Source: a virus
Direction: 5' to 3' (one strand)
Virus record (IMG/VR): IMGVR_UViG_3300018424_007835
Span: 45,718 to 109,717 of that record
Length of the DNA stretch: 64,000 bases
Shown here piece after piece: positions 7,803-16,957 of this stretch. The stretch's first letter is position 1. Every line of letters begins with the position of its first letter. The position numbers were made by a program, and so were the translations under genes. Below the pieces are notes generated by a model, which was given only the letters and a program-made list of their open reading frames with translations, was not told where the DNA came from and ran no database searches.

Positions 7803-7848
7803 GCCTCCTAATGCGGTAATATATTGTAGAAGATAGGTTTAAGGAGGC
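7803..7848 (+). promoter_or_regulatory. Inverted repeat that can mask a ribosome binding site
   Basis: GCCTCCT (7803-7809) is exactly complementary to AGGAGGC (7842-7848), which contains the Shine-Dalgarno of the Arg-rich peptide gene. Pairing would form a 7-bp stem hiding it, with a 32-base A/T-rich loop. Confidence 0.5.
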
Positions 7849-7852
7849 AAGT

Positions 7853-8002
7853 ATGCCAGAGCCAATTGATATTGATGATACAGAGATAGATGTTTCCGAT
7901 TTGCCGTCTAGACCTCGCCGCCCTCGCCGTCGTCGCCGTGGAGGTGGCCGAGAGGCCCTTGCTCGTGCCATCAACAGCATCCGCCGACGCCGTCAACGGT
8001 AA
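7853..8002 (+). CDS. Arg-rich 49-aa peptide
   Basis: ATG 7853 follows AAGGAGG (7841-7847) by 5 bases. The product has an acidic N-terminal half (PIDIDDTEIDVSDLP) and a strongly basic centre and end (RPRRPRRRRRGGGRE, ARAINSIRRRRQR). Charge-split short proteins of this type in phages may bind nucleic acid or act as packaging or scaffold accessories; no family is recognised. It sits directly before the head-tail connector genes. Its ribosome site may be sequestered by the upstream inverted repeat. Confidence 0.72.
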   Translation: MPEPIDIDDTEIDVSDLPSRPRRPRRRRRGGGREALARAINSIRRRRQR

Positions 8003-8036
8003 TTTTAGTTTGTCTTAGCAAGATTGGTAGTTAGGT

Positions 8037-8684
8037 ATGGCGTTAATTACGGTAAGTGACATTGTTACATACATGGACATTTCGTTCACTAACACTCAAG
8101 AAGATGCAGCCGAAATTGTGATTGAAGGGCTGCAGGCTGAACTTGAGGCATACCTTCGACGCCCTATTGAGCAACAGTCGTTTACTGAGACGTATAGAAT
8201 TCCTGATCAGAGCCGAGGTGTTCCTAGTAACCAGTATCACTTTAACTATTCCACGGTTCCTGAGATTGACTCCCCGATGTCTTCTGGCGTCTACCGGTAT
8301 CCTAGATTTTATACTCTGTATCTAAACAGTAGCCCGGTTATTTCGGTGTCGTCGGTTAGTCGCACAGCGTCTTCTCCTACGGCGTCTGCTGTGGCGTTGG
8401 TTGCAGAGACTGATTATATTGTTAGGGACTTTGGTATTGATTTGTATGATGTGTTTTCAAATGACCGTATAACGGTCACGTATACGGCTGGGCTGGATGG
8501 GGCGAACATTAAGGTGTTTAAGTTGTTAATGTTGCGTGCGGCTACCCGGGAAATGCAGAACATGCATGATGACGTGGTTGGCTTGAAGGACTTAACAACC
8601 CGTAATGTTGCGCCGATGGAGACAGGTTTTACTGAGCGGGAGCTTATGAGCATAAAGAAGTACCGCCGAGTGAGGGTGTCGTAG
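8037..8684 (+). CDS. Head-tail connector (gp6-like adaptor)
   Basis: 215 residues. An N-terminal helical part (LITVSDIVTYMDI, then AAEIVIEGLQAELEAYLRRP) resembles the bundle of HK97 gp6/SPP1 gp15-type adaptors that bind under the portal. A beta-rich centre (YTLYLNSSPVISVSSVSR and ITVTYTAGLDG) and a C-terminal helix (KVFKLLMLRAATREMQNM) also fit. It precedes a gpG-like neck protein and a tail terminator, the normal connector order. ATG 8037 has only a weak ribosome site. Confidence 0.75.
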   Translation: MALITVSDIVTYMDISFTNTQEDAAEIVIEGLQAELEAYLRRPIEQQSFTETYRIPDQSRGVPSNQYHFNYSTVPEIDSPMSSGVYRYPRFYTLYLNSSPVISVSSVSRTASSPTASAVALVAETDYIVRDFGIDLYDVFSNDRITVTYTAGLDGANIKVFKLLMLRAATREMQNMHDDVVGLKDLTTRNVAPMETGFTERELMSIKKYRRVRVS

Positions 8685-8685
8685 T

Positions 8686-9201
8686 ATGGCGACAAGCACG
8701 AAAATAGATGTTGATACGAAGAGGCTGCGAATTTTTTTTGCGCAGATGATACGGCGTAGTAGCAACTTTTCACCAGTTTTTACGAAGGCGCTGCGAGACA
8801 TTGAGAAGGAAGAAGCTAGACATTTTGCAAGTAGGGGCAGTGGGACGTGGCCTCCCCTTGCTGCTTCCACTAGGGCTCAGAAGCGGCGAGAGGGTTTCCA
8901 AGCGGATCTTCTGCAGCGCACGGGAGCGTTGCGTGATAGTTTGGTATCGGGAGGCCCTGGTGGGGTTCGTAATCTTACCCCAAAGACAATGGAGTTTGGT
9001 ACTAGCGTAGAGTACGCTGGGTACCATTTTCATGGGGCACAGAAAGGCAACTGGCGGCTGCCAGTTAGAAATCCTTTGGTCCGGGCTGAAACTTTTGCCA
9101 ATAGCGTTGCTCAGGATACTGGTGGGTGGATTGTTTATGGTAAAGGGTGGCAGGAAAAGCGGGCGGCTTCAGCGGTTCGTAATTTGAGCGATATTCTCTA
9201 G
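8686..9201 (+). CDS. Neck/tail-completion protein, Mu gpG-like (virion morphogenesis) family
   Basis: 171 residues. Family features are GTWPPLAASTRAQKRREGF, LLQRTGALRDSL and VEYAGYHFHGAQKG, followed by an Arg-rich RLPVRNPLVR: the W-x-P-L...T, L..TG.LR.S and YA.YH..G pattern of gpG/HK97 gp10-like head-tail joining proteins. It would act at the neck during tail completion or joining. It starts two bases after the connector stop, with GAGGGTG upstream inside that gene. Confidence 0.75.
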   Translation: MATSTKIDVDTKRLRIFFAQMIRRSSNFSPVFTKALRDIEKEEARHFASRGSGTWPPLAASTRAQKRREGFQADLLQRTGALRDSLVSGGPGGVRNLTPKTMEFGTSVEYAGYHFHGAQKGNWRLPVRNPLVRAETFANSVAQDTGGWIVYGKGWQEKRAASAVRNLSDIL

Positions 9202-9217
9202 GATCGGAGGTTGACAA

Positions 9218-10093
9218 ATGATGTCAGGTCCTCGCCTAGCTAAGGCGTATGTATCTAATTATTTGGCTAATGATCTTCCGTCACGGCTTATCACATATCG
9301 GAATCATTGGGGGTTGAGCAGTTCTCAGCTTCCTTCACCGGTTCGCTATTTTACATACGAGCCGTTTGCTTTGGACAAGTGGCCTACAGTTATTACTGTG
9401 GTTATGAATACGGCCAGTGTTCGGCGGGATGGTTATGAGGTTGATGCTGATCCGTCGTTCAGGGTTACTTACAATATGCGCACTTACATTTGGGCCCGAG
9501 ATGGTGGTGCCCAAGTTGTTACTGAACAGCGTGACAATCTGACTACTGTTGTTAGGGAAGCTTTGATGGATGGGCCGTCGTTGTCGGCTTATGATTCTGG
9601 GGTTCCGTGTTACCCGAAGATTGATGAAAGTACGATTAGAGAAGAGTTTTCTGATCTTACTCTGATTAAAGGGGAGCGTCTTTTGGCGGGGGGCTACGTT
9701 TCGTATGACTTAGCTCTTGAAGAAATTGTGGACCATGACGCTTTGGGGTTTGTGCAAACGCATGAGAATACGGTGTCTAAGCTGCCTGTTACACCGAATG
9801 CACCCACTAATGTTATTGCGGTTGCTGGGGATACTCAGATAACTTTGGGGTGGACAGAGTCTACATGGAATGGGGGGGTCTATGAGATTACTGGGTTTAA
9901 TATTCAACAAAGCACGGATTCTGGTGCGACGTGGAGTACTGTGGTGGCTGATACCGGCAATACTGATCCTGTGTATACCGTTACTGGGTTGACTAATGGG
10001 ACTTCGTATTTGTTCCGTCTGGCTTCTGTGAATGCGGCGGGGGTAGGAGCGTATTCTGCATCGTCGCTGGCGAAGGTGCCCACGGCAGGATAG
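9218..10093 (+). CDS. Tail terminator-like protein with C-terminal fibronectin type III domain
   Basis: 291 residues. The first ~185 look like a neck or tail terminator protein (DLPSRLITYRNHWGL, then WPTVITVVMNT and TYNMRTYIWARDGG) by position and size. Residues ~192-291 form an FN3 domain: PNAPTNVIAVAGDTQITLGW, ITGFNIQQSTDSGATWS, then YTVTGLTNGTSYLFRLASVN. FN3 domains in phage tails are thought to aid surface binding. Either ATG 9218 or 9221 could be used; CGGAGG lies upstream. A terminator carrying FN3 at the neck would display it near the collar. Confidence 0.68.
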   Translation: MMSGPRLAKAYVSNYLANDLPSRLITYRNHWGLSSSQLPSPVRYFTYEPFALDKWPTVITVVMNTASVRRDGYEVDADPSFRVTYNMRTYIWARDGGAQVVTEQRDNLTTVVREALMDGPSLSAYDSGVPCYPKIDESTIREEFSDLTLIKGERLLAGGYVSYDLALEEIVDHDALGFVQTHENTVSKLPVTPNAPTNVIAVAGDTQITLGWTESTWNGGVYEITGFNIQQSTDSGATWSTVVADTGNTDPVYTVTGLTNGTSYLFRLASVNAAGVGAYSASSLAKVPTAG

Positions 10094-10102
10094 GATATAG
10101 TT

Positions 10103-13100
10103 ATGGCAGCTATTCCTGGCCGCTGGGGCGGTCTTCGTTCAGAACCTTATAAACCTAATCCGCCTGATGCTGACCTTGATGGCATCATTCAGGAGCAGAC
10201 GTTGTGGGAGCGCCCTAAGGGGTTTGTTTTTGCGATGGTGGATGCTGCTGGTAGGTTGGCTGAGGTTGCGGATGGTGCTGATCACCCGCCTGGGGTTGAT
10301 GTGTTTAGGCAGAATTTTGTGTTGGCGAGGCGTGGCGATAACGGTGTGTTGGAGCGTGTTGATAATGCTCCGAGGCCGTCGTGGGATCGGGATGATTTGT
10401 CGGCCCGGGATAGGTTTGGTACGGTGGGTGATAGGCTTGGGACTATTGCTAGCCCGAAGTCTCCTTATGTGCCGATGGCTGCGGAGGTTGTTGATCCGCC
10501 GATTGATCGGCGGGCTGAGTTACGTAAGAGGTATCCTGGTATTTCTGATGCCGGGTTGGAGATGATGTTGTGGGAGCCCACGGATGATCCTGATGAGATT
10601 GATAGGCGGCTTGGGTTTATTGAGGATTTGTATGGTGAGGATGTTTCTACGAATTTGAGGCAGTTTTTGGATGGGGTTCCGCCGGGGGATCGGGTTGATG
10701 CTGATTTTTCTGAGATGGCCGATGATCTTCCTGAGGAACCTTTTTATGTTACTGTTTTTGATGATAATTTGGGGGATTATCCAACTGATGATGAGGGTGT
10801 GCCCGTTTTTGATCGCCGTATTGAAGATGTTGTGTATGCGTTTCGGACGCCATCGGAGGCCGCTGCGGTGTGTCCGCTTCCGGGTGCTGGTATAAATGTT
10901 GCTAGTGGTATGCCTGCTGGTTTGCGTGTGAAGCAGGAGGAGGGGGAGAAGTCGGGCTCGGGCTGTGGCCCCGGGGTGCGGCTCGGCAGGGGGGCTGCGC
11001 TAGCTGAGGCTTTTGCCCTACTCCCTGATGATAATACGGGCGATGTTCGGCTTCCCGCCGATGTAGCTGCGATGGATGCCCAGGATGCAGCTGAACAGGC
11101 GGGGGACCGTGGGCATGCTCTGCGACATTTGATTGATAAGTATAAAAGGGCGCACGCTAACAGGCAGGGGGAGGCAACGGATAAGCTTATTGGAGACATG
11201 AGCGACGACAAGGTTGCCCTGGAGATACTTCGGGAGTGGCAGCAGGACGAAAGGAATCTAAAAAAGCTTAAGGATATATTTGGCGAAGATATGACCTGGG
11301 ACCTTTTTGAGGAGATGGCGGCTAGCCAAATTGATGAGCTTTTTGAAAATGAGGAGTTTACAAACCTACTGAAATCTGAAGAGATCCAAAATTACTACAA
11401 CCACGCCCGCATGTCGTTGCGGTATAGGGTGTCAGTGCTTAGACATATGGTGCGGGAGACCAGGAGGACATCTGAAGAGGAGGGCCGCTGGGCGGGGGTG
11501 AAGAAGTTTGCGAGCATGATAGCGGTGATGTCAGCCAGGGATGACTGGGAGAACAATATGCGCAGAGCTAATGCGCTGGCTGATCTTTTGAGTAGGGACA
11601 AACCCTTTGAAGTTAGTGTTGATCGTCTTATGGCTCACACTCTTGCAAATGATGGCAGGGGGTTGCCCGGCTTGGGTACAAACTCTACACTTCAGCAGAG
11701 AGTTGATGCGATTCACGAGTTTTTATTGAAGGCGTATAAGGATAACCCAGAGGGACTCGCTGAAGCCAACGCCATGTTGGATGAGTTGATAGGAAAACTA
11801 AACGAGGTAAGTGAAGATGTTAGAATCGAATTAACTCGGGATGGAGATGGTGCCCCGAAGTTGTTGATAAAAAGACGAAACGAGGTAAGTCGAGTTTTCG
11901 AAGAGATTGATGGTGCCCCTCACAGCAAGGACCGTCCCTTGGAAACCCTTCCGAAAGGTTTCTCTTTTGAGAGCTTGAGGAAGCATCTAGATGTTTTAAC
12001 GGACGAGCAGCGTGTGAGACTAGTGGTTCAGCCTAGCGCCTGGAGCAACGAAGGCGAAGAAGAAGCGGTGGACATACCTACTTTGGAGGCGTTGATAAAC
12101 TTGCATTTGACTAGCAGCTCCGGTGCCGGGTCGATTCGGGCCGGTGGCGGGTCGGGCAATATTATTGGGGCGTTGGAAATTTTTTATGGCCATAAAACTA
12201 TAGACGAGTTGTCTGGCCCTAAAACTGATGCGTTTTTTTGGTCGTTGTTTAGTGACGAGGTTAAGCGGCGGGGTGCTGTGGATACGCATGTACTGGTCGG
12301 GATGATTGATCCAAATCGGGTGCTTACTTTCATTTTTCACAAGGATAGCGGAAAAGACCGATTAAATATTGCGCCGGAGGGGTCAGATGTCAAGATTCCG
12401 TTTGATCCTGATAACATAGATTGGCAAAATGCTTACAAGGCTAAGTATGGTGGAGATTTCGAAAAGATTGATGGTGGGTGGAGGTGGGTGCCTACTGCGG
12501 GACCGAGGGAGAAAGGTGCGGAGTTTGTAGAAGGCGAGGCGTACATTGACTTTGTGAAAAAAGACGATAACTGGGCTATGCGTGGCACTGCCCCTGCTCT
12601 GCGGGCGGAGGGGAGCGGCACGGGCAGGGCTGGCTTTAAGAACATGATTAGAGGCGGCTCCGATGTACGGATAGAGGGTCTAGAGGGTGAAAAGTTGTCC
12701 AGTGATCGGGGATGGTCTTATACCCTAGAACGGGTGCTAGAGCAGACTGCGGAGAAGCATAACGTTTCTCCTGAAGTTTTGCAGGCAGCTATTTGGGAGT
12801 ACATCCGAACTCGTAGATCTGAAGTTGTGATGGTCGAGGGTGGTTTTGATTATCCGATTAGGTCAGACCCTCATAATGCTGTACGAACTAACACTTACCT
12901 TACTGCTCCATCTGATTTAGTTAGGCGGTTTCCTAGACTTAGAACTAGGTCATCCCACGGCCCTAAGGGCGATCTGCAAAGCAAAGATATTTTGTGGCGT
13001 AGGGCAGAGCTTACGACAAGGGGTGTAATAGGTGAGCCTCTGACGGATGAGGATGTTCGTTTCCAAAGGCTGCTCAGTGTTTTAACTGAAGACGACATAA

Positions 13101-16030
13101 GAGTACTAGCCAAGTTGCGTGACCGCCGAAGAGGCTCGGATATCAACTACCCCCTCGGGAAGGACCGCCAAGTTGACTATGAAGCGATGGGATTGTCGCC
13201 GGGTCTCAAGCAGCTACTGGAGGATGATCCTGCCGTCGTGGGCCTCCTCGATGAGACGCTCATAATGTTTAACCCTGATGAGAAGTATGTTGATCGAAAC
13301 GGGGTCGAACACACTGGCGTGGAGGTTGTAATTGCCATGCTAAAAGAACACCCCCCAAACACATTTCCCGTTGGGGAGGGGGGGCTAGGGTACGTACATG
13401 TGCATACGGATGTACCTGAAGGTGAGGGCTGGTCAGCAGTTACTGATGAAGATGATAATATTCTAGGGTATTTACGTACGGCCGACATTGCATGGTTAGA
13501 GAAGGCTCGTGTTTTAACTAGGTCTTGCGGTAGTCCCATAAACGAGTCATCGGCGTTTAGGGGCATTGAGCTAAAAGATAGAGCAGGGAGTAGTAGCTGT
13601 AATATTGTGTTCGGCGGGCTCCCTAGCGGTTTGCGTATTTCTCCACACTCTGAGGTTGCTGTCCCTGAAAATTTTGCTGATATGTCCCCTGAGGCTGCAG
13701 ACGTAGTCGCCCATAATATTTTGGCTGGGAGAGATAGGTCAGAGTGGGGTGCCGAGACCCGTCTCAGTAGGGTGGGACTGTTCCAAGAGCACCCTCAGCA
13801 TCGGGGTTTTTATTTGGGGGAAGACGGAAACTTTTACGATGCTTCAGACAACATGCTGGCCGATGATGGAGACATTGTGCCGTCACCGGAGTTTTTGGAA
13901 GAGAGCGATAGGGCGCTGCGTGCCCTTTCTGAAGGTATTAGAAAGTTCGATGCCGATGCCGCTAAGCGTGCTTCTCAGCGCCAGGACAGATTGTACGGGT
14001 CTAGTTCTGATGAGCCTGAGGCGTCACCTGAACTTATAGGTCAGTTGCGGGTGGCTGAAGCGATAGGTGATAATTTTGTGGCGAGCGTTAGAGAAATGGA
14101 TGACCGGTATCGGGAACGAGTGGAACGGCCCGATGGCCGTGGTCAGTTTGTTTACGATCTTGACGAAGCGGCAAGGCGGGAGAAAATTAGAGAGATAGAA
14201 GAGGCGAGAGAGCAGTTCTCTCAGTCTCTGCAAAAGTTTTTTGATGAAGAGCGCCGTTACGATCCTGATAATCCTCCTACTGTTTTTATGAACACACGGT
14301 CTGTGGCTGCCCGTGAAGGGGCGCAACGTAGAAGTGGGGGCCGCCCACTCACTGAGGCTGAGGCACTAGAAGAGGCCGACAGGTATAGAGATATTTTTAA
14401 AGAAAGCCAGACAGCCTTGGATGAGCAGGCGAAGCGGAGTGAGGAGTGGCGCAATTCGGAGCGGCCTATGTTTATGGGACCTGACCGTTCCTATTGGTCC
14501 ACGTCGAATATTGATTCTTTATCTGACTCTGATAGGGCAAGTAGGCGTTCTGATATTCAAGAGGGTCTCGATAATCTTTGGGGGGAGTATGGGACCGGCA
14601 AGGGTGGAGATGTCACGCAAAGAGTGGGGGACAGCGGCGGAGCTTACTTCCAACCCCCTTCAGATAAAGCGCCGGAAGAGTTACTGTCTACGTTTGCTAG
14701 CGAAAAGACTAGTGTCTTAGAGGAGCAGCTTCGCACCGGCCGCCGCCGCACCGCAGGTGGAGAAGTTGAAATGTCTGACGCTGACCGCCGGGAAGCACAA
14801 ACTATTCTCGACTATTTGAAAAACACTTCCCCAGAGCAGCAGAAGAAAGATATTGTAGATTTCTTACGCAGAAATGTTGAAGATGAAGACACCGTTGTTG
14901 CCTGGCGTGCCAGCCCACAGACTATTGGTCTTGTCGCTGAGGATGGACGAATTAAGACTACGCACGAGTTGGAGTTTAGTCGCCCAACTGGGAGAACACG
15001 AGCAGACGACGTTGGTGCCACTAGCCCACCGACGATGCGTAGAGCATACGAAACTTCCATAGGGATTCCTGTTGATACCCCAGATGATGAACGTCCGGTT
15101 TCTGGGCTGGTTTCTTACGGTCCCCGCCGCCGTAGGGCTGCTGCCGATATTCTTGCTCAGCGTCAGGCTGAGTTGACTCCAGAAGAGTTTGCTCTGTATG
15201 ATGTGCGCTCCGACCCATTGTACATGCAGGCAGTTAGTGGTGCGGCGGAAGATTACGGCACAGCTATGGTGGAGTTTAAGCGTGACACGAATAGGAATGC
15301 CACGTTTGTTATCGGTGACTCTTTGAATATTGGTGGTGTTCCTGCTGGTATGGAGAATGCTTCTGATGAGGAGTTGTTGCGGATGGTGTTTGATGACACG
15401 TATCGGAATGCCCCTAATTCTGCTGATGTGACTTCGCATGACCGGTTTATGGAGATGATGATTTTGGGTCGGGATGAGGCGCTTGGTGAGGGTTATGCGG
15501 GGTCTTGGCGGTTGCCTGATTCTAAGGTGGGCCGGGATTCGGGTTATCATGAGGCTCTTTTGCCTGGTGGTAGTGGTATTGCTGATGTGGAGACTGTGTT
15601 TTTGGATGGGCAGTATAATACGCAAGTTCCTGGCTACCGTAGTGGTCGGCCTTCTTTGGAGGTGTTGCAGGAGCAGGACCGGTGGATGAGCTTGATTCCT
15701 GACGAAGAACGTGATATGCTAGAGGAGATAGTTCGACTTAGAGGTGCTGATAGTTCCGAGGTGCAGTCTGCGTTAAATGCGTGGAAGCAGCTTCTTAACC
15801 AGTTTGATGAGTCTGAGAGTCGTAGGGAAATAGAGGAGACGTTAAAGAAATTGAATCAGGACTTGAAAATTCAGTGGCTTGAAAATAGGGGTGTAAGTTT
15901 GGAGCGCCGTATTGCCGCTGCTAAGGAACGTCTGGGCACTGATGATCCTATTGATCTTCTTATGCGACGTAATTTGGAAAAGCTGTTAGAGGGTATTCGT
16001 AAGCAACACGCAAACCTGCTTGGGCGTTGA
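10103..16030 (+). CDS. Giant 1975-aa multidomain protein; possible polyvalent virion protein with ART-like C-terminus
   Basis: Function is not established. It is acidic, Arg- and Asp-rich, and lacks the hydrophobic/coiled-coil pattern of a tape measure (that gene is at 19931). Residues ~705-728 (GPKTDAFFWSLFSDEVKRRG, VDTHV) and ~889-900 (SPEVLQAAIWEY) resemble the two halves of a phage helix-hairpin-helix glycosylase-like domain (DUF7178 type) split by ~150 residues. Near the C-terminus, VVAWRAS (Arg 1602), TFVIGDSLN (Ser ~1740) and YHEALLPGG (Glu 1817) follow the R-S-E order of ADP-ribosyltransferases. Such domain chains are typical of polyvalent proteins carried in virions and injected. Both domain matches are by eye. 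Codon style differs between the ends and the middle. Confidence 0.6.
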   Translation: MAAIPGRWGGLRSEPYKPNPPDADLDGIIQEQTLWERPKGFVFAMVDAAGRLAEVADGADHPPGVDVFRQNFVLARRGDNGVLERVDNAPRPSWDRDDLSARDRFGTVGDRLGTIASPKSPYVPMAAEVVDPPIDRRAELRKRYPGISDAGLEMMLWEPTDDPDEIDRRLGFIEDLYGEDVSTNLRQFLDGVPPGDRVDADFSEMADDLPEEPFYVTVFDDNLGDYPTDDEGVPVFDRRIEDVVYAFRTPSEAAAVCPLPGAGINVASGMPAGLRVKQEEGEKSGSGCGPGVRLGRGAALAEAFALLPDDNTGDVRLPADVAAMDAQDAAEQAGDRGHALRHLIDKYKRAHANRQGEATDKLIGDMSDDKVALEILREWQQDERNLKKLKDIFGEDMTWDLFEEMAASQIDELFENEEFTNLLKSEEIQNYYNHARMSLRYRVSVLRHMVRETRRTSEEEGRWAGVKKFASMIAVMSARDDWENNMRRANALADLLSRDKPFEVSVDRLMAHTLANDGRGLPGLGTNSTLQQRVDAIHEFLLKAYKDNPEGLAEANAMLDELIGKLNEVSEDVRIELTRDGDGAPKLLIKRRNEVSRVFEEIDGAPHSKDRPLETLPKGFSFESLRKHLDVLTDEQRVRLVVQPSAWSNEGEEEAVDIPTLEALINLHLTSSSGAGSIRAGGGSGNIIGALEIFYGHKTIDELSGPKTDAFFWSLFSDEVKRRGAVDTHVLVGMIDPNRVLTFIFHKDSGKDRLNIAPEGSDVKIPFDPDNIDWQNAYKAKYGGDFEKIDGGWRWVPTAGPREKGAEFVEGEAYIDFVKKDDNWAMRGTAPALRAEGSGTGRAGFKNMIRGGSDVRIEGLEGEKLSSDRGWSYTLERVLEQTAEKHNVSPEVLQAAIWEYIRTRRSEVVMVEGGFDYPIRSDPHNAVRTNTYLTAPSDLVRRFPRLRTRSSHGPKGDLQSKDILWRRAELTTRGVIGEPLTDEDVRFQRLLSVLTEDDIRVLAKLRDRRRGSDINYPLGKDRQVDYEAMGLSPGLKQLLEDDPAVVGLLDETLIMFNPDEKYVDRNGVEHTGVEVVIAMLKEHPPNTFPVGEGGLGYVHVHTDVPEGEGWSAVTDEDDNILGYLRTADIAWLEKARVLTRSCGSPINESSAFRGIELKDRAGSSSCNIVFGGLPSGLRISPHSEVAVPENFADMSPEAADVVAHNILAGRDRSEWGAETRLSRVGLFQEHPQHRGFYLGEDGNFYDASDNMLADDGDIVPSPEFLEESDRALRALSEGIRKFDADAAKRASQRQDRLYGSSSDEPEASPELIGQLRVAEAIGDNFVASVREMDDRYRERVERPDGRGQFVYDLDEAARREKIREIEEAREQFSQSLQKFFDEERRYDPDNPPTVFMNTRSVAAREGAQRRSGGRPLTEAEALEEADRYRDIFKESQTALDEQAKRSEEWRNSERPMFMGPDRSYWSTSNIDSLSDSDRASRRSDIQEGLDNLWGEYGTGKGGDVTQRVGDSGGAYFQPPSDKAPEELLSTFASEKTSVLEEQLRTGRRRTAGGEVEMSDADRREAQTILDYLKNTSPEQQKKDIVDFLRRNVEDEDTVVAWRASPQTIGLVAEDGRIKTTHELEFSRPTGRTRADDVGATSPPTMRRAYETSIGIPVDTPDDERPVSGLVSYGPRRRRAAADILAQRQAELTPEEFALYDVRSDPLYMQAVSGAAEDYGTAMVEFKRDTNRNATFVIGDSLNIGGVPAGMENASDEELLRMVFDDTYRNAPNSADVTSHDRFMEMMILGRDEALGEGYAGSWRLPDSKVGRDSGYHEALLPGGSGIADVETVFLDGQYNTQVPGYRSGRPSLEVLQEQDRWMSLIPDEERDMLEEIVRLRGADSSEVQSALNAWKQLLNQFDESESRREIEETLKKLNQDLKIQWLENRGVSLERRIAAAKERLGTDDPIDLLMRRNLEKLLEGIRKQHANLLGR

Positions 16031-16039
16031 GGTGTCTAG

Positions 16040-16447
16040 ATGAAAAATAATCCGCCGCACAATTATTATCCGTTGGCTTTTAACGATGACGAAGTATTGT
16101 TGTTTGACGCAGATAGTTACGCAAAGAATGGTTCGTTAAAGGGCATGCTTGTTGGTTTGAGCGATGTTCGGCAGGTTCGTCATATCAGCATGTTTTTGTC
16201 ACATGTGCCGGGTATGTTTTTTGTTAAACATCCGTTGGCCCAATTTTTCAATGTTGATTTGTATGCAAGTGAGGGTATTCCTGAAGAGTTGTTTACTGAG
16301 GATCTTCCCGAGATTCGGCTGGAGCGTGTATCGAAGTTTTTGAAGAACTTTTTGAATAAGATAGGGGTTTCGGTGGATGGGGAACCGTTTGAGTTTAGGC
16401 GACCTATTGAAGATTCTAGGGTTGATAGTGAGATTGAAAGTTTGTAG
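16040..16447 (+). CDS. Hypothetical protein, 135 aa
   Basis: Not recognised. Features are NYYPLAFNDDEVLLFDADSY at the start, a central hydrophobic segment (ISMFLSHVPGMFFVKHPLAQ) and a basic helix (RLERVSKFLKNFLNKIGVS) before a charged C-terminus. It begins 10 bases after the giant gene, with GAGGTG upstream, and is followed by two further small genes that overlap each other. The cluster precedes the sheath gene, so a neck, tail-assembly or injected role is possible but unsupported. Confidence 0.65.
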   Translation: MKNNPPHNYYPLAFNDDEVLLFDADSYAKNGSLKGMLVGLSDVRQVRHISMFLSHVPGMFFVKHPLAQFFNVDLYASEGIPEELFTEDLPEIRLERVSKFLKNFLNKIGVSVDGEPFEFRRPIEDSRVDSEIESL

Positions 16448-16461
16448 AAAGGTAATTTGTG

Positions 16462-16629
16462 ATGGCACCGCATAAAAAGTTTACATTAGAAAGTGGCACT
16501 GAAGTTTCTGTTGATCGGCTTATTGCCGACAGCCTTGTGCGCCCTCGGGCTAGTTGGCCCATTCCAGAGGCAATGACGGAGAATGCGCAGGTAGAGTTGT
16601 GGAAGAGAGCCCGGTATGCCGAAGTATAG
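16462..16629 (+). CDS. Hypothetical protein, 55 aa
   Basis: ATG 16462 with GAAAGG upstream at 16447-16452. The product starts MAPHKKFTLESGTEVSVDRL and includes RPRASWPIPEAM and ELWKRARYAEV; it is basic at both ends. It fills the gap between its neighbours exactly and overlaps the next gene's ATG (16616) by 14 bases, which suggests coupled translation. The family is unknown. Confidence 0.6.
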   Translation: MAPHKKFTLESGTEVSVDRLIADSLVRPRASWPIPEAMTENAQVELWKRARYAEV

Positions 16630-16837
16630 AAAGATCACAGGTGGTGGTAAAACTTACGTAGAAGCGATTCCTGCATGGCAGCAAGATTGGGAAAATCACG
16701 AGCTAGATCAGTGGGATGATGTTTATCGTGGGTTTGAACAGTGGGAAATTCTAGACCTAGTAGAAGAGTATCCTGACGCTACCCCCGACGAGTTAAAAGA
16801 AATGGCGTTGGCTGCACGAGAAAACGATTCCGACTGA
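16616..16837 (+). CDS. Hypothetical acidic protein, 73 aa
   Basis: Not recognised. A basic, Gly-containing start (MPKYRKITGGGKTYVEAIP) is followed by a Trp-rich, acidic helical part (WQQDWENHELDQWDDVYRGF, LVEEYPDATPDELKEMALAA). The start overlaps the end of the preceding 55-aa gene. It is the last gene before the structured leader of the sheath gene. Confidence 0.6.
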   Translation: MPKYRKITGGGKTYVEAIPAWQQDWENHELDQWDDVYRGFEQWEILDLVEEYPDATPDELKEMALAARENDSD

Positions 16838-16870
16838 TAGTTCCATCCATATTCCGTCGTTGCATGGTAA

Positions 16871-16957
16871 CATAATACTTGACAGAGCAGACTTTCGTCT
16901 GGCCCTCAGGGCAAGTCAATACGTATTGATATCGACAACGAAAATTGGAGGCTAAAA
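16871..16957 (+). promoter_or_regulatory. Structured leader of the tail sheath gene
   Basis: A CATAAT (16871-16876) could serve as -10 without a clear -35. Downstream come two small hairpins, AGACTTTCGTCT (16889-16900) and GCCCTCAGGGC (16902-16912), then a perfect 14-bp palindrome TCAATACGTATTGA (16916-16929), and TTGGAGG before ATG 16958. This could be a protein-binding site or a stability element for an abundant late mRNA. Confidence 0.45.

Noticed and set aside
10103-16030. Giant protein as tape measure
   Set aside because: It lacks coiled-coil and hydrophobic helices, and a clear tape measure follows the chaperone pair at 19931.
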